The notes under the pieces are model-generated. The model searched no databases and was not told the origin of the DNA. It saw only the letters and a program-made list of their open reading frames with translations. Both the position numbers and the translations under genes were made by a program. From Acidovorax sp. A1169 (GTDB taxonomy: Bacteria; Pseudomonadota; Gammaproteobacteria; Burkholderiales; Burkholderiaceae_C): a DNA stretch of 64,000 nucleotides. The stretch lies in NCBI RefSeq assembly GCF_030704685.1, contig NZ_JAUZDX010000002.1, forward strand, positions 124,001 to 188,000, given 5' to 3'. Each line of letters starts with the position of its first letter. Positions within the stretch are counted from its first letter, which is position 1. Below, in pieces: positions 53,790 to 63,351 of the stretch.

Positions 53790-54650
53790 TCAGCGGACGG
53801 TGGTTTCCAGCGTCTGGTCGCGGGTGAAGCGAAAGCGCGCCACCATGGCGATCTGGTCGGCCTTGGCGCGCATTTCCTGGTTGAAGGTGCCGAACGGGCC
53901 TGCAGCGCGGGCGATGGCTTCGGCCCGGCGGTCCAGCGTGGCATTGCCCGAACCCTGCACGATCTCGGTCTCGAGCACCCGGCCGTCGTGGTTCACGGTG
54001 ACGATCATCGTCAGCTCGCCATAGAGCTTCTTGCCGGCCTGCTCGGGGAAGTTCTCGGTGCCCTTGTCCTCGACCTTGCGGCGCAGCGCGTCGTAGTAGA
54101 TCGCATAGGCCTCTTCGCGCGTGGCCGGGCTGATGTAGCGCTTTTTGGGGCGCGAGTTCTCTTCGTTGATGCGCTTTTCGATCTCGGCCAGCAGCTTGAC
54201 CAGCTGGCGGCGCTTTTCGTCCTGCGACGACTGCTCGGCGCTCTGGCTGGGCTTGCGCGGATCGGGGGGCGGCATGGCGGCCAGCTGCTTGCGCAGTTGC
54301 GTGAGCAACTGGGTCTGCTGCTCCTGCATCGCATCCATCTTGCGCTGGGCTTCTTCGAAATCGTCACCCATGGCCGTCAGTGCCGAGTAGGGCAGGGGGC
54401 TGGTGGCCCGGCCTTTTTCCGCATCGCCGCCGCCCGCCAGGTTGGACTGGGCGATGGCCTGGGCCTTCTCGGGCCGCTCGTTGGACTTGGCGTTGACCAG
54501 GATGACTTCGAGCGGCGTGTCCTGGAACACGCGGTTGAAGCCCTCCGGGTCGATGAAGCGCACGGTGATGAGCGCCGCATGCACGGCGATCGATACGCCG
54601 AGCGCAAGCTGCAGCGTGCTGAAGGTGCGGAGGAAGGCAGGCAATTTCAC
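53790..54650 (-). CDS. TonB-like energy transducer
   Basis: A 286-residue envelope protein. A membrane helix at about 10-32 (LALGVSIAVHAALITVRF) carries the conserved SxxxH-type motif (Ser-Ile-Ala-Val-His). A charged, helical linker of about 100 residues has Glu/Gln/Lys-rich coiled-coil features. The C-terminal TonB domain (about 185-286: PATREEAYAIYYDALRRKVE, LTMIVTVNHDGRVLETEIVQGSG) is intact. ExbB/ExbD genes are not adjacent. Its ATG overlaps the stop of the RNase II-like gene by four bases. It could energise a TonB-dependent receptor or play a structural role. Confidence 0.86.
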   Translation of the reverse strand: MKLPAFLRTFSTLQLALGVSIAVHAALITVRFIDPEGFNRVFQDTPLEVILVNAKSNERPEKAQAIAQSNLAGGGDAEKGRATSPLPYSALTAMGDDFEEAQRKMDAMQEQQTQLLTQLRKQLAAMPPPDPRKPSQSAEQSSQDEKRRQLVKLLAEIEKRINEENSRPKKRYISPATREEAYAIYYDALRRKVEDKGTENFPEQAGKKLYGELTMIVTVNHDGRVLETEIVQGSGNATLDRRAEAIARAAGPFGTFNQEMRAKADQIAMVARFRFTRDQTLETTVR

Positions 54651-56719
54651 GGCGTCAGATTATCAGCGCTGGCGGGCGCTTCGGCTTCGTTCATGTCCAC
54701 GGCAATGGCAATCGGGCCGGCCACGGTCTCGTCGTCCTCCTCCGCCGCCTCGTCGGCACCGGCTTCGGGCTCGTCGCTGTCCAGGCGCTCCAGCACCGTG
54801 CCATGGATGTCCAGCGTGATCTCGTCGATCTCGCCGAGCTTCACGCGCAGGCGCGCACCGCGCGGCAGGTTCTGCGCGCCCAGCACCGGGAACACCAGCG
54901 GAATGTCGTCCGCACGCACCAGGAAGCTGCCGCCCGGGCCTTCCTTGAAGACGGTGGCGGTCAGCTCGGTCAGGCCGTTCTGCTGCACGTACTTCAGGGT
55001 CCAGAAGCGCTCCATGCCGGCCTGGTAGCCGTTGTAGGCGCTGTAGGCGCCGTCGAAGCTGCTGATGATGGAGAACAGGTCGGCATCCTTGGGCTTGAAC
55101 GGCGCGGCCAGGGCCGCCGTCTTGCCGTGGCGCGCGCAGGCAATGATCTGCCACTGGTTCACGAGGTCGGTGTAGCGGCGCAGCGGCGAGGTGGCCCAGG
55201 AATAGCTTTTCACGCCGATGCCGGCATGCGGCAGCGCCTTGGTGCCCATGCGCACCTTCACGCCCGGCGCCATGCTGGCCTGGCTGCGGTAGATGCCGGG
55301 CACGCCCAGCTCGGCCATCCAGCTGCCCCAGGTGCTGTTGGCCACAATGGCGGCCTCGGCCACGATCAGGTCCAGCGGGGCGCCGCGCTGGCGCGTGGTG
55401 ATCTGCACCGTCTCCGAACCGTTGGGCTCGCCGCGGTCGTTGCCCACCAGGCGGAAGTTGTAGTCCGGGCGGTTGAAGTTCTCGGGCTTGCCGCGCACCA
55501 CCTCGCGCTGCGCCTTGAGGCTCTTGGCCAGGCGGAACAGGAAGGACAGTTGCTCGCGCAGCTCCGATACGCGCGCTGGCGTGCCCTCGACCTGCACGGA
55601 GGGGTCGGTCAGCCAGGCTTCGGTCACGATGTGGTCGAGCTGGTCGTGGCGCAGGTTGGCCAGCACCGGCACGCGCTCCAGGCGGGTTTCGGTGGAGAGG
55701 ATCTCCAGCGTGGTCTCGTTGACGGTGACGTACAGCGACACGGCGGGGTTGGCCCGGCCTTCGTCCAGCGTGTAGATCTGCACCACCTCGTCGGGCAGCA
55801 TGGTGATCTTGTAGCCCGGCATGTACACCGTGGACAGGCGCGCGCGGCCCAATTGGTCGATGGCACTGCCCGGCTGCACGGCCAGGCCAGGCGCTGCGAT
55901 GTGGATACCCAGCACCACGGTGCCAGTGCCCAGCCCTTGCACGGAGAGCGCATCGTCGATTTCCGTGGTCTGCGAATCGTCGATGGAGTAGGCCTGCACG
56001 CCGGCCAGCGGCAGGTCGTCCGGCGGCTGGGGGGCGGTCAGGGCCGGGAAGCCCGTGCCCTTGGGGAAGTTCTCGAACAGGAAGCGCTTCCAGTGGAACT
56101 GGTAGGCCGAGTCGATGGCACCGGCCTTTTGCAGCAGGTCCAGCGGGGCGGTGTGCGTGGCGCGGCTGGCGTCGACCACGGCCTTGTACTCGGGGGCGTT
56201 CTTGTCCGGCTTGAACAAAATCTTGTAGAGCTGGTCGCGGATGGGCTGCGGGCATTCGCCCCGGCCCAGGGCCGCAGCCCATTCGTCAATCTGCGCCAGC
56301 ACGGCCTTTTTCTTCTCGATGGCGGCCAGCGCCTGCTGCAGGATCTCGGCCGGTGCCTTCTTGAAACGGCCCTTGCCCGCACGGCGGAAGTAGTGCGGCG
56401 CCTCGTACAGGCGAAACAGCGCACCGGCCTGCTGGACCAGCGTGGCGTGCTCGGAGAAATAGTCGCGCGCCAGGTCGGCAAAGCCGAAATCGTCCTCGGG
56501 CGCGAACTCCCAGGCCAGGTCCAGCTCGATGGATTCGGCCACGGCCTGCGCCTGGGCCACCAGCTCGGCCGGGGCGGGTTTTTCGAACTTCAACAGAACG
56601 TTGGCGGCCTTGACCTTGACCCGCTTGCCCGAATCGAGCTCGACTTGGGCCGAGCTCTCGGCTTCGGACAGGATACGGCCGGCCATGAACTTGCCGGCTT
56701 CTTCAAACAATGCATGCAT
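54647..56719 (-). CDS. RNase II family (RNB-domain) ribonuclease
   Basis: A 690-residue exoribonuclease. Residues about 245-560 are an RNB domain beginning YSIDDSQTTEIDDALSV (Asp247, Asp248, Asp255, Asp256 area), with GVKSYSWATSPLRRYTDLVNQWQI as the conserved C-terminal RNB block. The N-terminal 230 residues have a helical region (GKFMAGRILSEAESSAQVELDSGKR) rather than two clear cold-shock domains. The end carries an acidic tail after an S1-like region. It likely degrades single-stranded RNA from the 3' end. The start at 56719 is chosen; another ATG lies nine bases upstream. It is the first gene of the operon with tonB-like, aroE and mtgA. Confidence 0.88.
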   Translation of the reverse strand: MHALFEEAGKFMAGRILSEAESSAQVELDSGKRVKVKAANVLLKFEKPAPAELVAQAQAVAESIELDLAWEFAPEDDFGFADLARDYFSEHATLVQQAGALFRLYEAPHYFRRAGKGRFKKAPAEILQQALAAIEKKKAVLAQIDEWAAALGRGECPQPIRDQLYKILFKPDKNAPEYKAVVDASRATHTAPLDLLQKAGAIDSAYQFHWKRFLFENFPKGTGFPALTAPQPPDDLPLAGVQAYSIDDSQTTEIDDALSVQGLGTGTVVLGIHIAAPGLAVQPGSAIDQLGRARLSTVYMPGYKITMLPDEVVQIYTLDEGRANPAVSLYVTVNETTLEILSTETRLERVPVLANLRHDQLDHIVTEAWLTDPSVQVEGTPARVSELREQLSFLFRLAKSLKAQREVVRGKPENFNRPDYNFRLVGNDRGEPNGSETVQITTRQRGAPLDLIVAEAAIVANSTWGSWMAELGVPGIYRSQASMAPGVKVRMGTKALPHAGIGVKSYSWATSPLRRYTDLVNQWQIIACARHGKTAALAAPFKPKDADLFSIISSFDGAYSAYNGYQAGMERFWTLKYVQQNGLTELTATVFKEGPGGSFLVRADDIPLVFPVLGAQNLPRGARLRVKLGEIDEITLDIHGTVLERLDSDEPEAGADEAAEEDDETVAGPIAIAVDMNEAEAPASADNLTP

Positions 56720-56765
56720 AGGCGGCATTCTCCCATGGGGCGCCCCCCGTCTCTGGCGAGACGGG

Positions 56766-57284
56766 TCAGGATCCTGCCGGGCCCATGCAATCCAGGGGGG
56801 TGGCAATGGCCGGGATGTTTGTGGCGTTCGTCCCCTGCGCGGTCATCTTGTCCGGCACCTTGGCCTTGCCGCAGACCCAGGCAATGGGCACCTGCGGGAA
56901 ATCCGGGACGATGGCCGGCCGCAGGGTCAGGGTCTTGCCTGCGATGGCCTTGTTGGCCTTGTTGCCATAGACGATGTTCACCGCCCCGCCGGCCACGGTG
57001 ACCTTGGCCACATTGGTGCTGACGATGCGGTCCTCGGGCGGCAGGCCGGCGGCGGCATTGTCGGCGGGCATGGTCTTCTTGAGTGCGTAGTGCACGGCCA
57101 CGGCCTGCTTGACGAACTCGACCATGGCCTGGCCCTCCTTGACCTGGGTGCGCAGCATCCGGTCCTGGTACGAGGGCAAGGCCATCAGGGCCAGCACGGC
57201 CACGACAGCGACGACCATCATTATCTCGATCATCGTGAAGCCCTGCGGGCGATGCAGGGAAGGGGGGCGCTGCGGGTGGTTCAT
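56766..57284 (-). CDS. Type IV pilin-like protein with a C-terminal serine
   Basis: A 172-residue prepilin. The leader ends in Gly15, followed by FTMIEIMMVVAVVAVLALMAL: Phe1 and Glu5 of the mature protein (Phe16 and Glu20) are correct for prepilin peptidase cleavage and methylation. The mature protein is about 157 residues, with a C-terminal Cys pair (Cys138 and Cys166) that would close a D-loop. The last residues are CMGPAGS, ending in Ser. Opposite it, 198 bases away and divergent, is a PglL-like O-oligosaccharyltransferase; in Pseudomonas group I pilins TfpO glycosylates exactly such a C-terminal Ser. Confidence 0.88.
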   Translation of the reverse strand: MNHPQRPPSLHRPQGFTMIEIMMVVAVVAVLALMALPSYQDRMLRTQVKEGQAMVEFVKQAVAVHYALKKTMPADNAAAGLPPEDRIVSTNVAKVTVAGGAVNIVYGNKANKAIAGKTLTLRPAIVPDFPQVPIAWVCGKAKVPDKMTAQGTNATNIPAIATPLDCMGPAGS

Positions 57285-57482
57285 GGCGGTGGTGCAAGAC
57301 CCGGTCAGGGGACGATGGGGCGGGATGGGTGCAAATATAAGGGCTTGTGGGAGCTGCCGGGGTGAGGAAGGCCGGTGCCGCAGGGGATTGCATGGTCTGC
57401 ATGGCCGGATCGCCGCAGCGCCGGGGCTCTATGATTCGCGGCTTCCCTTTCCCTGCGCAACCCGCCTTCCCCTGCCTTCCTG

Positions 57483-59060
57483 ATGCTGATCGATGCCATT
57501 GCCGCACCGCTGACTTTGCTGGCAGTGGCCCTGCCCTTCCTGTTTTCCATCACCACCCCGCCGTCCACCAATGTCTGGCCGCTGCTGGCCTCGTGGTCGT
57601 GCATCGTGCTGCTGGTGGCGCTGGCATGGCAGCGGGCGCTGCGCTCGCGCCGCCACCCGGGCCTGTGCGATGGCGGCGCCACGGCGGCGACCCAACTGGC
57701 GCTGGGGCTGCTGCTGGCTGCGGTCGTTGGGGGAGTGATCTGCCTGGTGCAGTATTTCGGGGGTGATGTGGGTATGGCGCCCTGGATCAATGCCTCCACC
57801 CCGGGCCAGGCGGTGGGCAACCTGCGCCAGCGCAACCAGCAGGCCTCCCTGGTGGCGCTGGGCCTCTGGGCGCTGGTGTGGCTGGTGGCGCAGTGGCATG
57901 CGCGCAGCCAGGCAGGGAGGGGACAGGCCGCGCCGGACTGGCTGGTGGGGGTGGGCATTGGCTGGGCTCTGCCCATACTGGCACTGGCCAGCGCCGCCAC
58001 GGTCTCGCGTACCGGGGCCGTGCAGTGGCTGATCATCGTGGCCCTGCTCCTGTGGTGGCGCCGCTCGACCGGCCGGCTGGCGCTGGGGGTGGCACTGGGC
58101 GGGCTGGCGCTGTACATCGCGGCCGCATGGCTGCTGCCCGTGCTGCTGCACACCTGGAGCGGGGTGCAGGCCGAGGACCTGTTCAACCGCTTCTCGGGCA
58201 ATAGCCACCAATGCACCAGCCGGCGCGTGCTCTGGTCCAACGTGCTCACACTGATCGCGCAGAAGCCCTGGACAGGCTGGGGCTGGGGCGAACTTGACTA
58301 CGCGCACTACATCACCTTGTTCCCCGGTGAGCGCTTCTGTGTGCTGCTGGACAATGCCCACAACCTGCCCCTGCACCTGGCCGTGGAGCTGGGGCTGCCG
58401 GCTGCCGTGCTGCTGTGCGGCGCTGCGCTGGCCTTCATAGTGAAGGCACGGCCCTGGAGCGAGACGGATCCGCTGCGCCAACTGGCCTGGGGCATCCTGG
58501 CCCTCATCGGCGCGCACAGCATGCTGGAGTTTCCGCTGTGGTACGGGCCGTTCCAGCTGGCGGCCCTGCTGGCGCTGGCGCTGCTGTGGCCGCGCCGCCG
58601 CCCGGCCGCTCCCCCTTCGCCGGCAGTGCTGGGCGCCACGGCCATGCTTCTGGTGGCGGCTGCCTTGCTGATCGCCTGGGTGGCGCACGACTACCACCGC
58701 ATCAGCCAGCTCTACAAGGTGCCTGAGCGGCGTGACCCGGCCTACCGTGACATGACCCCGGCGACCACGGCCCCCACGCTGCTGTTTTCGGACCAGGTGG
58801 ATTTCGCCCGGCTGCCGGCCATGGCCCTCACCCCGGCCACGGCCCAGGAGGTGTACGCGCTCTCGGGCGAACTGCTGCACTACTCGCCCGAGCCCCGCGT
58901 CATCGAGAAGCGCATCGAAAGCGCGCTCATGCTCGGCCGCGACGAGGAGGCCGCCTACCACCTGCGCCGCTACCGCATCGCCTACCCCAAGGACCATGCG
59001 CGCTGGCTGAACAAGGAGACGCCGGCCTCGCGCGCGCCGGGATCAAAGCCGCAGGAATGA
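57483..59060 (+). CDS. PglL/TfpO-type O-oligosaccharyltransferase (Wzy-like)
   Basis: A 525-residue inner-membrane protein with about 11 hydrophobic helices and a Wzy_C core: NLRQRNQQASLVALGLWA, SRTGAVQWLI, QKPWTGWGWGELDYAHY and DNAHNLPLHLAVELGLPAA (including the conserved His), then EFPLWYGPFQLA. These match pilin-glycosylating PglL enzymes, which move a lipid-linked glycan to protein Ser or Thr in the periplasm. The soluble tail of about 130 residues has helical repeats. The divergent pilin suggests a dedicated substrate. The end overlaps the convergent esterase gene by 18 bases. O-antigen ligases have a similar fold and are the alternative. Confidence 0.87.
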   Translation: MLIDAIAAPLTLLAVALPFLFSITTPPSTNVWPLLASWSCIVLLVALAWQRALRSRRHPGLCDGGATAATQLALGLLLAAVVGGVICLVQYFGGDVGMAPWINASTPGQAVGNLRQRNQQASLVALGLWALVWLVAQWHARSQAGRGQAAPDWLVGVGIGWALPILALASAATVSRTGAVQWLIIVALLLWWRRSTGRLALGVALGGLALYIAAAWLLPVLLHTWSGVQAEDLFNRFSGNSHQCTSRRVLWSNVLTLIAQKPWTGWGWGELDYAHYITLFPGERFCVLLDNAHNLPLHLAVELGLPAAVLLCGAALAFIVKARPWSETDPLRQLAWGILALIGAHSMLEFPLWYGPFQLAALLALALLWPRRRPAAPPSPAVLGATAMLLVAAALLIAWVAHDYHRISQLYKVPERRDPAYRDMTPATTAPTLLFSDQVDFARLPAMALTPATAQEVYALSGELLHYSPEPRVIEKRIESALMLGRDEEAAYHLRRYRIAYPKDHARWLNKETPASRAPGSKPQE

Positions 59061-59627
59061 ATCCACCAGAGGCAGGTGCACCTCGAAACCGCTGAGCGCA
59101 TGGTCGCCGCCGTCGAGCAGTTGCAATTGCGCCGCCGGGTAGCGCGCCACCATCTCGCGCCAGTCCAGCACCTCATCGCCCTTGGCGATGATGGCCAGCT
59201 CGGTGCCCGCGGGTGGTTTTCCGCGCACATCCAGCGCCTGCAACTCGCCGATGTACCCTGGCAAAAAGAAGAAGCGCTCGGCCGGGTCGTGCCAACTGGT
59301 CTGCTCGCCAATGTAGCGGGCCAGGTCGCGCGCCGGGTCCACGGCGGGGTTGAGCATCACGCTCGGGCAGGAGAGTTGTTGCGCCACCCAACTGGCATAG
59401 AAACCGCCCAGTGACGAGCCGACCACCGCACTGGAAGCCCGGGGCCAATGGGCCACGGTCTTCTCCACCAGGTCCATGGCCTGGCGGGGAGAGGGCGGCA
59501 GTTGCGGGCACCAGAAATGCACGCCGGGGTGCTGGGTTGCCACATGGGCGGCCATCTGCCGCGCCTTGGCCGACTGGGGGGAGGAGCGAAAACCGTGCAA
59601 ATAGAGAAGGTGGGTGGTGCGGTTCAT
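59043..59627 (-). CDS. YqiA/UPF0227-type alpha/beta-hydrolase
   Basis: A 194-residue esterase-like protein. HLLYLHGFRSSPQSAKARQM is the N-terminal opening of the YqiA group. The nucleophile is in VVGSSLGGFYASW (Ser near 70), the acid in IAKGDEVLDW, and the His in DGGDHALSGF. E. coli YqiA hydrolyses short acyl esters and CoA thioesters in vitro; the physiological role is not known. It is a single gene convergent with the PglL-like gene. Confidence 0.88.
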   Translation of the reverse strand: MNRTTHLLYLHGFRSSPQSAKARQMAAHVATQHPGVHFWCPQLPPSPRQAMDLVEKTVAHWPRASSAVVGSSLGGFYASWVAQQLSCPSVMLNPAVDPARDLARYIGEQTSWHDPAERFFFLPGYIGELQALDVRGKPPAGTELAIIAKGDEVLDWREMVARYPAAQLQLLDGGDHALSGFEVHLPLVDSFLRL

Positions 59628-59767
59628 GGATGGAGGCAGCCGAAAAGCGTGTAACAGGCGCTCAGGGCAGGGGAATCACTGCGTTGGGACCCCTTGCACG
59701 GGCATAAGATGTTGCAAAGTGTATGCCGCAGCCTGCGATACCGCGCCCCGCCCTGATTCTCCCGACC

Positions 59768-62125
59768 ATGACCGATTTTGCGCCGCTTTCCCCCGCCCGC
59801 CGTTCCGCCTGGGTGGTCGGCGACCGGGTGCCACCGCCCCAGGGGCGGTTCGAGCTGCAGCAGGTGCTGGTGGCCAACGGGCAATTCACCCAGTGGCGGG
59901 CGCTGGACCGGCGCGGGCAGCGCCCGGTCACCATCCGGCAGTGGGCGGTGGCACCGCCACAAGCGGCGGCAGCGCTCGAGCGCTGGCTTGAGGCCGCCGA
60001 ACGGGCCACCCACCTGAACCATGCCTTCATCGTGCCCGTGCTGGAGGCCGATGTCCTCGCGCGCCAGCCCTGCATCGTGCACGAGCAGATGCTGGGCCCC
60101 ACGCTGGCGGAGCACCTGGCGCGCCAGGGCCGCTGCACGCCGCACGATGCCGTCGCGCTGGTGGTGGACCTGCTCGATGCGCTGGAGGCCGCACATGGAG
60201 CGGGCGTGGTGCACGGCCAGGTGGACCTGGAGCATGTCGCCATGGACCCGCAGCGCCACGCCCGGCTGCTGGGCCTGTGCTGGCATGCCCCGGCGTTCGG
60301 TGCCGGGGAGACATCGGCCAGCGCGGCAGACGATGTGCGCTCGGCCGCCCGGGTGCTGGTGCACCTGCTCACCGGCAGCCCCTGGGTGGGCGCCGCCGAG
60401 GCGGGGCGCGCCCTGCCCGCCGTGCTGATCGACGCCCTGGACGAGGGCTTGCGCACCCTGCTGCTGCGCGCCCTGGGCCAGGATGGCGCGACCCCGTTCG
60501 CGGGCGCGACCGAACTGCGCGATGCCCTGCGCACCTGGGCGGCGCCCGCCAGCGCGCCCACGGCGGCCAGCAATGCCACGCTCGATTTTTTGCTGCGGCG
60601 CATGCGCCACAAGAGCGATTTTCCGGCCCTGTCCGACTCGGTGACGCGCATCCAGCGCGTGGCACATTCCGAGGACGACAGCATCAGCGACCTCACGCAC
60701 GAGATTCTCAAGGACGTGGCGCTGACCCACAAGCTGCTGCGCCTGGTCAACAGCGTGCACTACGCCCATGCGGGGCGGGGCACCATCAGCACGGTGTCGC
60801 GGGCGGTCAGCCTGGTGGGTTTCAACGCCGTGCGCAACATGGCCATGAGCCTGGTGCTGCTGGACCACATGCAGGACAAGGCCCATGCCGAGCAGATGCG
60901 CGAGGAATTCCTGCGCTCCATGATGGCCGGCTCGGTGGCGGCCGAGCTGTGCGGCCCGGGGCAGGGGGCCGAGGAGGCCTTCATCGGCGCCATGTTCCAG
61001 AACCTGGGGCGCATGCTGTGCAGCTTCTACTTCCCGGAGGAGGCGCAGGAGGTGCGCCGCATCCTGGCCGGCGGCCGGCTCGAAGGCGGGGAGGAAGCCG
61101 CCGCCGTGCAGGTGCTGGGCCTGGGTTTCGAGGACCTGGGCACTGGGGTGGCGCGCGTCTGGGGCCTGCCCGAGAGCCTGCAGCGCTGCATGCGCAAGCC
61201 CCTGGGCTCGCCCGCCCAGCGCCCGCCCGAGCAGGGCGTGGAGCGCCTGCGCTGGGTGGCGCTGGCGGCCAACGAGGTGGCCGACATGCTGCTGCACAGC
61301 GACCCCGCGCGGCTCGAAGAGCGCATGCAGGGTGTGGGCACGCGCTACAGCCGCACCCTGGCCCTGTCTCCTGCCGCGATTGCCGAGGCCACCTTGCGCG
61401 CGCGCCACAAGCTGGTGTCGCTGGCCGAAACCCTGGGGCTGCGCGTGCCACCGGGCACGCCCGCCGCCCGCCTGCTCCAGCTGCCGCCCCCTGCGGATGG
61501 CGAGGCGGCCGTGCCGGAGGATGCCCTGGCGCCCCATGAACTCGGGATCGGCGAGGTGCAACCCCTGCCCGCTGTGCTGGCCTCGCAGGCCGGCGGGGCG
61601 GTGTCGGTGGCCCAGGTCAACGAGGTGCTGTCCGCCGGCGTGCAGGACGTGACCAATGCCATGGTGGACACCTTTGCGCTCAACGACGTGCTGCGCATGA
61701 TCCTGGAGACCATGTTCCGTGCGCTGGGTTTTCGGCGCATGGTGTTCTGCCTGCGCGACGCCCGTACCGAAGTGCTTGTCGGCCGCTTTGGCCTGGGCGA
61801 GGGCAGCGATGCCGCGGTGCGCGCGATGCGGGTGCCGCTCAAGGTGCCGGGCGACCTGTTCGCCGCCGTCTGCCTGCGCGCTGCGGACACGCTGATCAAC
61901 GATGCCACCGACCCGCGCATCCACGCGCGCCTGCCCGAGTGGTACCGCACAGGGCTCAATGCGCCGTCCTTCCTGCTGCTGCCCCTGCAATTGAAGGGCC
62001 AGACCTTCGCGCTGATCTATGCCGACCAGTCGGTGGCCGGCGGCATCGTGGTGGATGACAAGGCCCTGGGGCTGCTGCGCACTCTGCGCAACCAGGCGGT
62101 GATGGCCTTTCGGCAGGCGGGTTGA
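59768..62125 (+). CDS. Pseudokinase-HDOD-GAF signalling protein
   Basis: A 785-residue three-part protein. Residues about 25-265 resemble a Ser/Thr kinase but lack the key residues: the catalytic loop HRDLKPxN reads VHGQVDLEHV and no DFG is found. Residues about 280-480 are an HDOD domain (LPxLSDSVTRIQRVAHSEDDSISDLTHEILKDVALTHKLLRLVNS type). The C-terminal 150 residues are GAF-like (VLRMILETMFRALGFRRMVFCL). HDOD proteins regulate motility, biofilm or cell division. ATG 59768 is chosen; ATG 59723 in the same frame would add 15 residues. No enzymatic output domain is seen. Confidence 0.82.
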   Translation: MTDFAPLSPARRSAWVVGDRVPPPQGRFELQQVLVANGQFTQWRALDRRGQRPVTIRQWAVAPPQAAAALERWLEAAERATHLNHAFIVPVLEADVLARQPCIVHEQMLGPTLAEHLARQGRCTPHDAVALVVDLLDALEAAHGAGVVHGQVDLEHVAMDPQRHARLLGLCWHAPAFGAGETSASAADDVRSAARVLVHLLTGSPWVGAAEAGRALPAVLIDALDEGLRTLLLRALGQDGATPFAGATELRDALRTWAAPASAPTAASNATLDFLLRRMRHKSDFPALSDSVTRIQRVAHSEDDSISDLTHEILKDVALTHKLLRLVNSVHYAHAGRGTISTVSRAVSLVGFNAVRNMAMSLVLLDHMQDKAHAEQMREEFLRSMMAGSVAAELCGPGQGAEEAFIGAMFQNLGRMLCSFYFPEEAQEVRRILAGGRLEGGEEAAAVQVLGLGFEDLGTGVARVWGLPESLQRCMRKPLGSPAQRPPEQGVERLRWVALAANEVADMLLHSDPARLEERMQGVGTRYSRTLALSPAAIAEATLRARHKLVSLAETLGLRVPPGTPAARLLQLPPPADGEAAVPEDALAPHELGIGEVQPLPAVLASQAGGAVSVAQVNEVLSAGVQDVTNAMVDTFALNDVLRMILETMFRALGFRRMVFCLRDARTEVLVGRFGLGEGSDAAVRAMRVPLKVPGDLFAAVCLRAADTLINDATDPRIHARLPEWYRTGLNAPSFLLLPLQLKGQTFALIYADQSVAGGIVVDDKALGLLRTLRNQAVMAFRQAG

Positions 62126-62172
62126 GGCGGGGTTACCGGCCTGGCGGCTGGCCGGCACCCGATAATCGGGGG

Positions 62173-63351
62173 ATGGCCGCCGTTTTTGAAAAGCCCTCCC
62201 TTGCCCAGCGCTTCACGCCCCTGTTCCGTGGGTTCGATCTGCCGTTGGTGCTGATCATCATGCTGCTCGCGGGTGCGGGCCTGCTGGCCATGTATTCCTC
62301 GGGCTACGACCATGGAACCCGGTTCATGGACCATGGGCGCAACATGCTCATCGCCAGCGCCATCCTGTTCATGGTGGCCCAGGTGCCTCCGCAGAAGATC
62401 ATGGTGTTTGCCGTTCCGCTCTATGCGGCGGGGGTGGCGCTGCTGATCGCGGTGGCGCTGTTCGGTATCACCAAGAAGGGCGCGCAGCGCTGGGTGAACC
62501 TGGGCATCGTCATCCAGCCCAGCGAAATCCTCAAGATCGCCATGCCGCTGATGCTGGCCTGGTGGTTCCAGAAGCGCGAAGGCACCTTGCGGCCGCTGGA
62601 CTTCGCGGCAGCGGGGCTGCTGCTGGCCATTCCCGTGGGGCTGATCATGAAGCAGCCCGACCTGGGCACCTCGCTGCTGGTGCTGGCCGCAGGGCTGTCG
62701 GTGATCTTCTTTGCCGGCCTGCCCTGGAAGCTGGTGCTGCCGCCGGTACTGATCGGCGGTGCCGGCATCGCCGTCCTGGTGCTGCTGGGCGACCAGCTGT
62801 GTGCCGACGGGGTGCGCTGGGTGGTGCTGCACGACTACCAGCAGCAGCGCATCTGCACCCTGCTGGACCCCACGCGCGACCCGCTGGGCAAGGGCTTTCA
62901 CATCATCCAGGGCATGATCGCCATCGGCTCGGGCGGCGTATTCGGCAAGGGCTTCATGGCCGGCACGCAGACCCACCTGGAGTTCATTCCCGAGCGCACC
63001 ACCGACTTCATCTTTGCCGCCTTCTCCGAGGAATTCGGCCTGGCGGGCAACCTCTTCATCATCACCTGCTTCCTGCTGCTGGTCTGGCGCGGGCTGGCCA
63101 TTGCCATGGGCGCCACCAGCCTGTTCGGGCGCCTGATGGCGGGGGCCGTGTCCATGATCTTCTTCACCTACGCCTTCGTGAACATGGGCATGGTCAGCGG
63201 CATCCTGCCGGTGGTGGGCGTGCCGCTGCCCTTTATCAGCTATGGCGGCACGGCCATGGTCACGCTGGGGTTGGCACTGGGCATTCTGATGTCGGTGGCG
63301 CGCTCGCAGCGCGCAGACCCCAAGGACGCACCGCCCGCCATGCAGGCCTAG
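62173..63351 (+). CDS. rodA: Rod-shape-determining peptidoglycan polymerase RodA
   Basis: A 392-residue SEDS-family glycosyltransferase with ten membrane helices that polymerises glycan strands together with PBP2. FDLPLVLIIMLLAGAGLLAMYSS opens the family, GAQRWVNLGIVIQPSEILKIAMP and KQPDLGTSLL follow, the catalytic Asp region is DPLGKGFHIIQGMIAIGSGG, and FISYGGTAMVTL is the C-terminal signature. GGGG precedes the ATG. pbp2 (mrdA) is not visible. The stop codon TAG is formed in part by the first base of the 163-bp palindromic element. Confidence 0.95.
   Translation: MAAVFEKPSLAQRFTPLFRGFDLPLVLIIMLLAGAGLLAMYSSGYDHGTRFMDHGRNMLIASAILFMVAQVPPQKIMVFAVPLYAAGVALLIAVALFGITKKGAQRWVNLGIVIQPSEILKIAMPLMLAWWFQKREGTLRPLDFAAAGLLLAIPVGLIMKQPDLGTSLLVLAAGLSVIFFAGLPWKLVLPPVLIGGAGIAVLVLLGDQLCADGVRWVVLHDYQQQRICTLLDPTRDPLGKGFHIIQGMIAIGSGGVFGKGFMAGTQTHLEFIPERTTDFIFAAFSEEFGLAGNLFIITCFLLLVWRGLAIAMGATSLFGRLMAGAVSMIFFTYAFVNMGMVSGILPVVGVPLPFISYGGTAMVTLGLALGILMSVARSQRADPKDAPPAMQA

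Noticed and set aside
59624..62158. An 844-codon minus-strand open frame opposite the HDOD protein
   Set aside because: It is compositionally biased toward His, Gln, Gly and Arg and lacks domains; the plus strand encodes recognisable HDOD and GAF parts.
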